NCBI GenBank assembly: GCA_023406715.1
Contig: JAEXVC010000137.1
Location: 1-10,360 of the forward strand
Origin: Bacteroidota bacterium
Lineage (GTDB): Bacteria > Bacteroidota > Bacteroidia > Bacteroidales > Tenuifilaceae
Reading direction: 5' to 3'
DNA length: 10,360 bases
The position numbers and the translations under genes were made by a program. The notes under the pieces were generated by a model, which had not been told where the DNA came from, did not search any database, and saw nothing but the letters and a program-made list of their open reading frames with translations. Each line of letters begins with the position of its first letter. Position 1 is the stretch's first letter. Below are positions 1 through 6,467 of the stretch, piece by piece.

Positions 1-992
1 TAGGAAAAGGAAAGTCAACTCGCCTATGGCAGTCACAAGCGCCAGTATACGAGTATTTTGTAGACTTTATCAATGTAGCAACCCTAACCTTTGTTACTTC
101 CAAGGAATCAACCACGGAGCAACCCAACTACTTCGTTCGAAATCCTAAGAAAAAAACATCAACTCAACTTACCTTTTTTCAGCATCCATACCCATCGTTA
201 AAGGATGTTACTAAGGAAATTGTTCGCTATAAACGCTCCGACGGTGTCCAGTTAACCGGAACTTTATACTTGCCTGTAGGATACAAAAAAGGCGATAAAT
301 CCTTACCAACATTGATGTGGGCTTACCCCCAAGAGTTTGTGAATGCTAGCCATGCAGGTCAAATAAAAGGCTCACCATACCGTTTTATTCGCCCATCGCG
401 ACTTGGCGCTGTGCTCTGGGTGGCTCGCGGATACGCAGTTTTTGATAATATCTCGATGCCCATTGTTGCCAAAGACGGCAAAGAGGCCAACGATACCTTT
501 ATTGAGCAACTGATTGATAATGCTAAATCGGCCGTTGATACCTTGGTTTCGATGGGCGTTACAGACCCAAAGCGAGTTGCCATTGGAGGTCATTCCTACG
601 GTGCATTTATGACTGCAAATCTTATGGCACATTCTGATTTGTTTGCAGCAGGAATTGCTCGAAGCGGGGCATACAACAGAACTCTGACTCCGTTTGGCTT
701 CCAGAACGAGGAGCGAACCTACTGGCAAGCTCCAGAAATTTACAATGCAATGTCGCCATTTATGAATGCCGATAAAATTAACGAACCACTACTACTGATT
801 CATGGCGAAAACGATAACAATAGCGGCACTTTCCCGCTGCAAAGCGAAAGGCTATATGCGGCAATAAAGGGACATGGTGGCACTGCTCGATTAGTGATAC
901 TCCCATTTGAAAGTCATGGCTACAAGGCTCGTCAATCTATACTCCACACCACTTGGGAAATGGATAACTGGCTTAGTACTTATCTAAAATAA
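1..992 (+). CDS. Family S9 serine peptidase, glutamyl endopeptidase-like (C-terminal part, 5' end outside window)
   Basis: The open frame runs in from the left edge (first full codon at base 3) and ends at TAA 990-992, so about 330 C-terminal residues are visible. An internal TTG at 270 is not the start, because the upstream codons are open and homologous in character. The first part resembles the last strand of a beta-propeller; an alpha/beta-hydrolase domain follows. The nucleophile elbow is G-H-S-Y-G (Ser codon 594-596), the likely catalytic Asp lies in HGENDNN (codon 813-815) and the His in ESHGY (codon 915-917). Segments such as ARSGAYNRTLTPFGFQNE and SPFMNADKI closely recall the S9D glutamyl endopeptidases, including the plant chloroplast enzyme CGEP. 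That family cleaves after Glu in peptides. The N-terminus is not visible, so export cannot be judged; many Bacteroidota relatives are secreted. The lipoprotein gene follows after 9 bp and is probably cotranscribed. Confidence 0.92.
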   Translation, partial: GKGKSTRLWQSQAPVYEYFVDFINVATLTFVTSKESTTEQPNYFVRNPKKKTSTQLTFFQHPYPSLKDVTKEIVRYKRSDGVQLTGTLYLPVGYKKGDKSLPTLMWAYPQEFVNASHAGQIKGSPYRFIRPSRLGAVLWVARGYAVFDNISMPIVAKDGKEANDTFIEQLIDNAKSAVDTLVSMGVTDPKRVAIGGHSYGAFMTANLMAHSDLFAAGIARSGAYNRTLTPFGFQNEERTYWQAPEIYNAMSPFMNADKINEPLLLIHGENDNNSGTFPLQSERLYAAIKGHGGTARLVILPFESHGYKARQSILHTTWEMDNWLSTYLK

Positions 993-1001
993 TTTCAAAA
1001 G

Positions 1002-1721
1002 ATGAAACGTTTATTGATTTTCGGCATTGCTATTTTATTATTGTATTCCTGCAAAAAGCCAAACGATGGAAAAGAGTTAATTGAAATGATGCACCAAAAA
1101 CATTCTCAGAAATTCTACCAAACCCTATGCTTTTCGCAAAAAGTTTATCATTATAAGAATGACTCATTGGTGTCGGAGGATGTTTGGCATGAGGCATACA
1201 AATCGCCCGGAAAACTTATTCTTAAATTTACCGATTGGAATTCTGGGAATGGTATGATTTTCAGTAACGACTCCCTGTATATTTTTGACAAAGGAGTTTT
1301 AGCAAGGAAGATTGAGCGCTTACACGATTTGATAATTCTTGGATTGGATATTAACAATCAAGAGCCAGAAAAAACTATCGAGCAAGCAGAAAGAATGGGT
1401 TATGACTTAACTCGCATAAACAAAGTAAGCATCAATGGCAATCCTGCTTGGCTTGTTGGCGATAGTTCAAAATTATGCTTTTGGGTTGATACTAAGAGCC
1501 TTCTATTCCTAAAGATGCGAAGAGTAACAGACTCAACTTACAGGGAAGTAGAGTTCTCTAAATACGATATAGTTGATGGATTCCCTGTTGCAACAAAAAT
1601 CAAATTCTATAATGCTCCAAACAAGGTTGAGATGATTGAAGAATACTTTAATGTTAGGGTAAATTCTAGCGTAAACGACTCAATATTTTATTTCAATAAA
1701 TTTTCATCATCTATGTGGTAG
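1002..1721 (+). CDS. Exported lipoprotein, LolA-like
   Basis: This is a 239-residue lipoprotein precursor. It has Lys-Arg after Met, a hydrophobic core and the lipobox LLYSC, predicting signal peptidase II cleavage before Cys17. The mature part is mainly beta-strand-like, with patterns (SPGKLILKF, DSLYIFDKG, AWLVGDSSKLCFWVDTKSLLFLKM) that resemble the LolA/LolB-type beta-sheet fold of periplasmic lipoprotein-binding proteins. This is a fold-level resemblance only; no catalytic residues are evident. The ATG at 1002 is only 9 bp after the peptidase stop, with no strong Shine-Dalgarno sequence, so the two genes are probably cotranscribed. The link to the peptidase is positional and does not prove a shared pathway. 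A specific substrate cannot be given. An alternative reading is an uncharacterised Bacteroidota envelope lipoprotein unrelated to lipoprotein sorting. Confidence 0.75.
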   Translation: MKRLLIFGIAILLLYSCKKPNDGKELIEMMHQKHSQKFYQTLCFSQKVYHYKNDSLVSEDVWHEAYKSPGKLILKFTDWNSGNGMIFSNDSLYIFDKGVLARKIERLHDLIILGLDINNQEPEKTIEQAERMGYDLTRINKVSINGNPAWLVGDSSKLCFWVDTKSLLFLKMRRVTDSTYREVEFSKYDIVDGFPVATKIKFYNAPNKVEMIEEYFNVRVNSSVNDSIFYFNKFSSSMW

Positions 1722-1802
1722 ATATTAATCCTCTTTTAGTTGACTTTGCGGTTAAAATAGGTTAAACTTGTATTATTGAGTAGGATTATTGTTCGCATCT
1801 GC

Positions 1803-1810
1803 TATTTTTG
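1803..1810 (+). promoter_or_regulatory. Bacteroidota -7 promoter box upstream of the exported protein / PLP enzyme pair
   Basis: TATTTTTG is a perfect match to the TAnnTTTG -7 box of Bacteroidota primary-sigma promoters. It ends 21 bases before the TTG start at 1832, which would give a leader of roughly 15 bases. The usual upstream TTTG/TTG element is not at ideal spacing: the nearest TTG triplets (1776-1778 and 1789-1791) lie 24 and 11 bases away. It sits in the 110-bp gap after the lipoprotein gene, where a new transcription unit would be expected. No convincing terminator was seen in the same gap. Confidence 0.5.
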
Positions 1811-1831
1811 GCTTAAAATAATTCTAACACT

Positions 1832-2632
1832 TTGAAAACTTTCCGAGGAATATTATTAGTGTTGATGATTCTAATGGCTGGAAAATTATCAGCACAAACA
1901 ATCCTTACTTTTAAGGACACATCTTTGAATATTAATTTTAGAGTTGTCGATTCACAAACACAGGATCCCATTGGCCTTGCTCATATCATTAATTTAACTC
2001 GAAATGTTGGTGTAATATCTGATTTACTTGGCTATTTGAATTTGCCAGTTGGCTTTGGTGATAGCATTGTAATAACGGCTATAGGATACAATTCCAAAGA
2101 AATTTTTAGTTGGGGACAATTTAAATCCGACACTATGTTTTATTCCATTACTTTGGCCCCCAAAATTTATGAAATAAAGGAAGTAAAAATATCGCGTTTT
2201 TCAACTTACGAAAAGTTTTTAAAAGAATTTGCAAGCCTTAAACTTCCTAAAAACAAAGAAGAAGAACAATTGTTGAGGCTACAGGGTTATTTTATGAGAA
2301 TTGTTAGAGGTATGGATTTGCAAAATTTGCCAGGTGTTACATCAGGGGCTTCTTTTGGAAAAGATTGGTACGCGAGGCAAAACGAGAAGTTGGCCGAACT
2401 AATTGAGAAGGAAAGGGAACGCCGAATAATTGACCAAAAATACAATCCCGGATTAGTCCAAAAGTTGACAGGGCTTAAGGGCGATGAACTTTATGAATTT
2501 ATGGGACAAATTAGTCCAGAGAATGATTTTATTCTAAACTCGTCCGATTATGAAATTCGCGAAAAGATTCTTAAAGAATTCGAGAATTTTAAACGAAAAA
2601 AGGCACTGAAAAACGATAAATCAAAAAAATAA
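1832..2632 (+). CDS. Exported protein with carboxypeptidase regulatory-like domain
   Basis: This 266-residue precursor begins at TTG. An in-frame TAA at 1814-1816 excludes any earlier start, and the first internal ATG would destroy the signal peptide. Residues 1-21 form a signal peptide, with likely signal peptidase I cleavage after LSA, before Q22. Residues about 32-110 look like the beta-sandwich CarboxypepD_reg-like domain common in Bacteroidota surface and periplasmic proteins (NFRVVDSQTQDPIGLAHI, the Gly-rich turn DLLGYLNLPVGFGDSIVI, AIGYNSKEI). From about 120 to the end the chain is charged and helix-rich, ending in a Lys-rich tail (FKRKKALKNDKSKK). There is no TonB-dependent receptor barrel, so this is a small stand-alone protein and not a truncated SusC. 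The specific role is unknown. Its stop overlaps the next gene's start as TAATG, implying translational coupling to a PLP enzyme. Confidence 0.78.
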   Translation: MKTFRGILLVLMILMAGKLSAQTILTFKDTSLNINFRVVDSQTQDPIGLAHIINLTRNVGVISDLLGYLNLPVGFGDSIVITAIGYNSKEIFSWGQFKSDTMFYSITLAPKIYEIKEVKISRFSTYEKFLKEFASLKLPKNKEEEQLLRLQGYFMRIVRGMDLQNLPGVTSGASFGKDWYARQNEKLAELIEKERERRIIDQKYNPGLVQKLTGLKGDELYEFMGQISPENDFILNSSDYEIREKILKEFENFKRKKALKNDKSKK

Positions 2633-3579
2633 TGGAACATCATCCTCGAATTTCTGATATTGAGTCTGCCTATCATTTAATTAAGCCATATATTCATAAA
2701 ACTTCAGTGTTAACATCGGAGAGTGTAAATGCAATTCTTGGTGCAGAGCTGTTCCTTAAGTGTGAGAATTTTCAAAAAGTAGGCGCATTCAAATTCCGCG
2801 GTGCTACCAACGCCGTATTACGATTAACCGATGACGAAGCTAAACGTGGTGTTGCAACGCATAGCTCAGGCAACCATGCAGCAGCACTTGCCTTAGCGGC
2901 AAAGAAGAGGGGAATCCCGGCATATATTGTAATGCCCGAAAATGCTCCAAGTATCAAGAAAAAAGCCGTGGCCGGATATGGCGGCATAGTTACTTTTTGT
3001 ACTCCTACTCAGCAAGCACGTGAAGAAACATTGGCTCAAATCCAAAAGGAGACCGGTGCTGTTTTTATTCATCCTTACAACAACTTTGATGTTATTTGCG
3101 GGCAAGGTACTGCATCGCTAGAACTTTTGGAGGAGATTGCAAGCCTCGATATAGTTATTGCACCAGTTGGTGGCGGTGGATTACTTAGCGGAACTGCAAC
3201 ATACGTTAAAGGAAAAAATCCATCCATTAAAGTGTTTGGCGCTGAACCTCAAAATGCCGATGACGCATACCGTTCGCTTCGCGACAAATCAATTTATCCA
3301 TCCGTCAGTCCCAAAACTATTGCCGATGGATTACTTACATCGCTTTGCCCCTTAACCTATGAAATTATCTCCGAAAAGTGCGATGGAATTTTTACAGTAA
3401 CAGAGGAATCGATAGTTAACGCAATGCGTATGGTTTGGGAACGTATGAAAATTGTTATAGAGCCATCGTCGGCAGTACCTATTGCCGCTATAATGTCACA
3501 TCCTGATTCATTTAGGAATAAACGGGTAGGTGTTATTATTTCGGGTGGTAATGTAGATTTGGATAATATTCCTTGGTAG
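2632..3579 (+). CDS. PLP-dependent serine/threonine dehydratase / serine racemase family enzyme
   Basis: This is a 315-residue fold-type II PLP enzyme, full length for the compact family without an ACT regulatory domain. The Schiff-base lysine is K54 in GAFKFRGA. SSGNH at 78-82 binds the cofactor, and Ser79 sits where the racemase catalytic serine lies. The glycine-rich phosphate loop is GGGGL at 180-184, and SGGN at 304-307 contacts the pyridine ring. E205, A209 and D211 match the divalent-metal site of serine racemases. The segment KCENFQKVGAFKFRGA is typical of the eukaryotic-like serine racemase / threo-3-hydroxyaspartate ammonia-lyase branch more than of biosynthetic IlvA. Expected chemistry is dehydration or racemisation of L-Ser, L-Thr or beta-hydroxyaspartate to a keto acid plus ammonia, in the cytoplasm. 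Lack of an ACT domain argues against isoleucine feedback control. The start ATG overlaps the upstream stop by one base. Substrate is not resolved from sequence. Confidence 0.9.
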   Translation: MEHHPRISDIESAYHLIKPYIHKTSVLTSESVNAILGAELFLKCENFQKVGAFKFRGATNAVLRLTDDEAKRGVATHSSGNHAAALALAAKKRGIPAYIVMPENAPSIKKKAVAGYGGIVTFCTPTQQAREETLAQIQKETGAVFIHPYNNFDVICGQGTASLELLEEIASLDIVIAPVGGGGLLSGTATYVKGKNPSIKVFGAEPQNADDAYRSLRDKSIYPSVSPKTIADGLLTSLCPLTYEIISEKCDGIFTVTEESIVNAMRMVWERMKIVIEPSSAVPIAAIMSHPDSFRNKRVGVIISGGNVDLDNIPW

Positions 3580-3591
3580 TTTTCGTATTGC

Positions 3592-4677
3592 TTAGCGTTT
3601 CTTGAACCAGTACTTTGCCACTACAGGGTAATGATCGGAGTAGTTGATTCTTGGGCTATAGAAACTTACAGCCTCAAAATCCGCCGAATGCAATATATAG
3701 TCAATCCTGTAAGATGGCCAAAGTCCAGCATAGGTATAAACCAAACCAACACCAGCCTCCTTGTACGAATCGTTTAGTTTTTGAGTAAGTGTTTCATATG
3801 TGTATGAAATTGGAGAATCGTTAAAATCGCCACAAAGAATTATTGGGTACTTGCAGTTGGACATATGCTTAGCAACCTTATCCACTTGGAATGCTCGCTT
3901 GTCAAACGCATCATGAACTCTTGATAAAATATCTTTTAGTTCATTGTACTTGTTGCTCTCGTTCCTAAATTCACTCTTTAGTAGAAAGTTAAAGTTGCGC
4001 TCTTTTAACCGTAACGATTGTAGGTGGTTGTTGTAAACGCGGATTGTATCGTTATTTAATTTAATATCAACGTAAATACAGGAGTTAAAAGAATTCTCAA
4101 AAATTATCTCCCCCGAATCAACTATTGGGTATTTGGAGAATATTGCTAATCCGTACCCCGATTGCTTACGCTGAAGTATATAGTTGATATGCGAATGCAT
4201 CCCAAGTTGTTCCTTGGCTTGCTCCTCGGTGAATTTATTCTCCCTCACATAGAACTCCTGCATGCAAACTATATCAATTCCATTTTCCTTGATATACTTA
4301 ATAACCTCGTTATGCGTTGGCTTTGTCTTTGACCACGATTGAAGCCTGAAAAGATTGACATTGTACGACATCACCTTTAGGTTGGCCTTTTTCTCGTTTT
4401 TACCTTTGCCAAATGGAAGTTGCACAAACGCATTCAGATGATTTGCTCCCATAGCAATAGCCACCAAAGGAATAACAAAAAGCCAGCGCCAACGGAAAAT
4501 CCAGTAGATTAGGTAGGCAAGATTTGCCAAAAGAAAAAAAGGATAGAGTAATCCAATAATTGCTGGAAACCAGAAATCTGCAGGACTAATGTAAACAGAT
4601 AAATAGCAGGATATCAAGCCAAGGGCAACTATAATATTGCCTATCAACAGAAGGTTATGGAGAATTTTCCGTAGCAT
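3592..4677 (-). CDS. Membrane-anchored endonuclease/exonuclease/phosphatase (EEP) family protein
   Basis: This is a 361-residue protein. Three hydrophobic segments at about 7-30, 36-60 and 64-84 anchor it in the inner membrane, and an EEP hydrolase domain occupies about 99-361. The catalytic signature is complete: MSYNVN (N106), IVCMQE (E141), YNNHLQS (H218), CGDFNDSP (D284, N286), RIDYIL (D326) and SDHYPV (D348, H349). EEP enzymes are metal-dependent phosphodiesterases acting on nucleic acids, phosphoinositides or sphingomyelin, so the motifs give the chemistry but not the substrate. With an odd number of helices the catalytic domain lies on the opposite side of the membrane from the N-terminus; which side is not certain. 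This is the last gene of the mutL operon: its ATG overlaps the stop of rhomboid 2 as TAATG. It ends 12 bp from the convergent dehydratase gene. Confidence 0.88.
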   Translation of the reverse strand: MLRKILHNLLLIGNIIVALGLISCYLSVYISPADFWFPAIIGLLYPFFLLANLAYLIYWIFRWRWLFVIPLVAIAMGANHLNAFVQLPFGKGKNEKKANLKVMSYNVNLFRLQSWSKTKPTHNEVIKYIKENGIDIVCMQEFYVRENKFTEEQAKEQLGMHSHINYILQRKQSGYGLAIFSKYPIVDSGEIIFENSFNSCIYVDIKLNNDTIRVYNNHLQSLRLKERNFNFLLKSEFRNESNKYNELKDILSRVHDAFDKRAFQVDKVAKHMSNCKYPIILCGDFNDSPISYTYETLTQKLNDSYKEAGVGLVYTYAGLWPSYRIDYILHSADFEAVSFYSPRINYSDHYPVVAKYWFKKR

Positions 4678-5555
4678 TAATTCACTGAATCGTTTTTCAT
4701 TCTGAAAAGCGTATCTTTTTCCTCCTTGGTTAAACTGTCGTAGCCCGATTTCGAGATTTTATCAAGAATTTTATCGATATTTTGATGTTTTTGAACCTTA
4801 CGGTAGTTGTAATCGTGGTCAGGATTGGCTGAACGGTGGTCAACTTTTAGTTTTGATTTTTTCCTAAAACTAATTTTACCCAAGCCCTCAAACCAGCTAA
4901 AAGGATAAGTTAAATCCCAACCCTTTGCCAATGCTTTTATGTAAAGAAATCCGAATAACGCACCGCCAAGGTGAGCAATATGTCCACCAGCATTAGGTCC
5001 TAAAACGCTTGTGATATCAAGAATAAGTGTGATTAAAGCTAAATACTTAAGTTTAACGGGACCAATGAACAGTAAATTTACTGAATAATTGGGCTTGAGG
5101 GTAGTAACAGCAATTACAACTGCAAGGATTGACGCAGATGCTCCAATTGCAATGGATTCAATTCCCTTGTTTGCAAAAAAAGGTAAAAGATTAAATGTTA
5201 AAATAAATAGAATTGCACCAGAGATTCCCCCCAATATATAGACTCCAACAATTTGTCTTTGTGAGAGAAACATGAGGAACAATTGACCAAACCAATAAAA
5301 ACAAAGCAGATTAAAGAGGATATGCAAAAAATCCACATGTAAAAACATGTAAGTTAAAATAGACCAAGGTGTCTTATAGAGAGTTTCAATATTTGATGGT
5401 ACAGCGAAAATTGTTGTAAAACTTTCTTCAAACTTTACTCCTTCAAACAGTAAAACAAATCTTATAATTATAAACACCGCCAAGTTTATGTAGATTAACT
5501 TGGTAAGGTTACTGCCAAAACGGAACGAATCTTTTAACTCGTTATAAATACTCAT
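4677..5555 (-). CDS. Rhomboid family intramembrane serine protease 2, with cytoplasmic C-terminal tail
   Basis: This is a 292-residue polytopic membrane protein with about six hydrophobic segments. It carries the rhomboid signature: an HILFN motif at 78-82, the nucleophile Ser140 in GASAS (138-142), and the catalytic His195 in GGHIAHLGGALFGF. The canonical GxSG is altered at its last position, with Ala in place of Gly; the Ser/His dyad itself is intact, so activity is plausible. Residues from about 212 form a hydrophilic tail ending in a short helical module (NIDKILDKISKSGYDSLTKE) that I recall as a recurring C-terminal appendix of Bacteroidota rhomboids (DUF6576-like; family name from memory). 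The start ATG at 5555 lies 40 bp after rhomboid 1, and the stop overlaps the EEP start. Substrates are unknown; rhomboids cleave transmembrane proteins inside the bilayer. Confidence 0.88.
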   Translation of the reverse strand: MSIYNELKDSFRFGSNLTKLIYINLAVFIIIRFVLLFEGVKFEESFTTIFAVPSNIETLYKTPWSILTYMFLHVDFLHILFNLLCFYWFGQLFLMFLSQRQIVGVYILGGISGAILFILTFNLLPFFANKGIESIAIGASASILAVVIAVTTLKPNYSVNLLFIGPVKLKYLALITLILDITSVLGPNAGGHIAHLGGALFGFLYIKALAKGWDLTYPFSWFEGLGKISFRKKSKLKVDHRSANPDHDYNYRKVQKHQNIDKILDKISKSGYDSLTKEEKDTLFRMKNDSVN

Positions 5556-5595
5556 AGACTAAATCCTGTTTATAGTAAATTTAGCATAAATTTTT

Positions 5596-6420
5596 CTAAT
5601 AGAACATATCCTTGCGTGTACGCCAGTATTTTATCAGTATAAAACCAAATATCATACCTCCAAGGTGCGCAAAGTGAGCAATATTACTGCCGGGCTGTGT
5701 TAATCCAAGGAAAAGTTCAATACCTCCATAGATAATTACCATCCATTTGGCTTTAATTGGAATTGGAGGAATAAGTAGCATTAGAATTGTATTTGGGAAA
5801 AGCATACCAAACGCAAGAAGTACACCATAAACGGCTCCAGATGCTCCAACTGTTGGAATCTCCAACTGGAGTTGAATTAGTTGTTTTGTATAGATTGATG
5901 CTTGCTCAATAAAAACTGGGTTATTGGGCGATGCAAACCAATTGTCTAAGAATTTTGTGTAAACCTGGTCGTAGTAATCAGGAAAATGTTTGGTTACAAA
6001 TGCTGCAAAAGATTGCGGCGATGGAGTGTTAAGCATTGCGATAGCATCATTCTGAATTGAATGTAAATGAAGGTAGTTTACCAAAAGATGAATAGCCGCA
6101 GCACCCAAGCCTGTTGCCAAGTAGTAAATTAAAAACCTTTTTCCACCCCACACCTGCTCAAGTATTCGGCCAAACATATAAAGCGCGAACATGTTGAAGA
6201 AAAGGTGGAACAAACCACCATGCATAAACATATGCGTTACAAGTTGATAAGGCCTAAAACTGGGCGAGTTGGGAGAGTAAAGTCCAAGAATTCTATTTAA
6301 ATCAACCTGGAATGTTGTTTCAGCAACCCAGGCTGCAAGGAGCATAATTACATTTATGATAATCAGGTTTTTCACCACAGGCGGCATGGTACTCATAAAA
6401 CCTCTTTCGCTATAGTTCAT
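5596..6420 (-). CDS. Rhomboid family intramembrane serine protease 1
   Basis: This 274-residue polytopic protein has all rhomboid hallmarks. HGGLFHLFFN at 67-76 supplies the oxyanion-side His/Asn. GASG at 192-195 holds the nucleophile Ser194 at the head of a membrane helix, and FAHLGG at 250-255 holds catalytic His252, followed by the GxxxG-like IFGFILI helix. The ATG at 6420 is chosen as start; a GTG directly before it (6423) would add one residue and cannot be excluded, and later ATG codons would shorten the cytoplasmic lead. A stretch of about 70 residues (118-189) is inserted between the third helix and the Ser helix. It contains aromatic and amphipathic segments, and no counterpart is seen in the neighbouring rhomboid. 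The gene lies 47 bp downstream of mutL on the same strand, in an apparent operon. Confidence in an active protease is high; the substrate is unknown. Confidence 0.93.
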   Translation of the reverse strand: MNYSERGFMSTMPPVVKNLIIINVIMLLAAWVAETTFQVDLNRILGLYSPNSPSFRPYQLVTHMFMHGGLFHLFFNMFALYMFGRILEQVWGGKRFLIYYLATGLGAAAIHLLVNYLHLHSIQNDAIAMLNTPSPQSFAAFVTKHFPDYYDQVYTKFLDNWFASPNNPVFIEQASIYTKQLIQLQLEIPTVGASGAVYGVLLAFGMLFPNTILMLLIPPIPIKAKWMVIIYGGIELFLGLTQPGSNIAHFAHLGGMIFGFILIKYWRTRKDMFY

Positions 6421-6467
6421 CACTTTTCAGTTTAATCAAATTAAAACAAATACTCTGTTTAAAAGGT

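Noticed and set aside
48..59. Twelve-base sequence TACGAGTATTTT repeated at 8393-8404
   Set aside because: Only two copies, both inside unrelated coding regions, with no flanking similarity. Treated as coincidence.
372..728. A 118-codon minus-strand open frame across the peptidase
   Set aside because: It is antisense to the catalytic domain of the S9 peptidase, which is conserved in the other frame; the translation is Cys/Ser-rich with no domain.
1726..1788. Inverted repeat TAATCCT / AGGATTA in the gap after the lipoprotein gene
   Set aside because: The arms are seven bases and 49 bases apart in AT-rich DNA, with no T run at a suitable place. Not convincing as a terminator or operator.
5559..5584. 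CTAAAT / ATTTAG inverted repeat between the two rhomboid genes
   Set aside because: A six-base AT-rich match with a 14-base loop is expected by chance in such DNA; no regulatory role can be argued.
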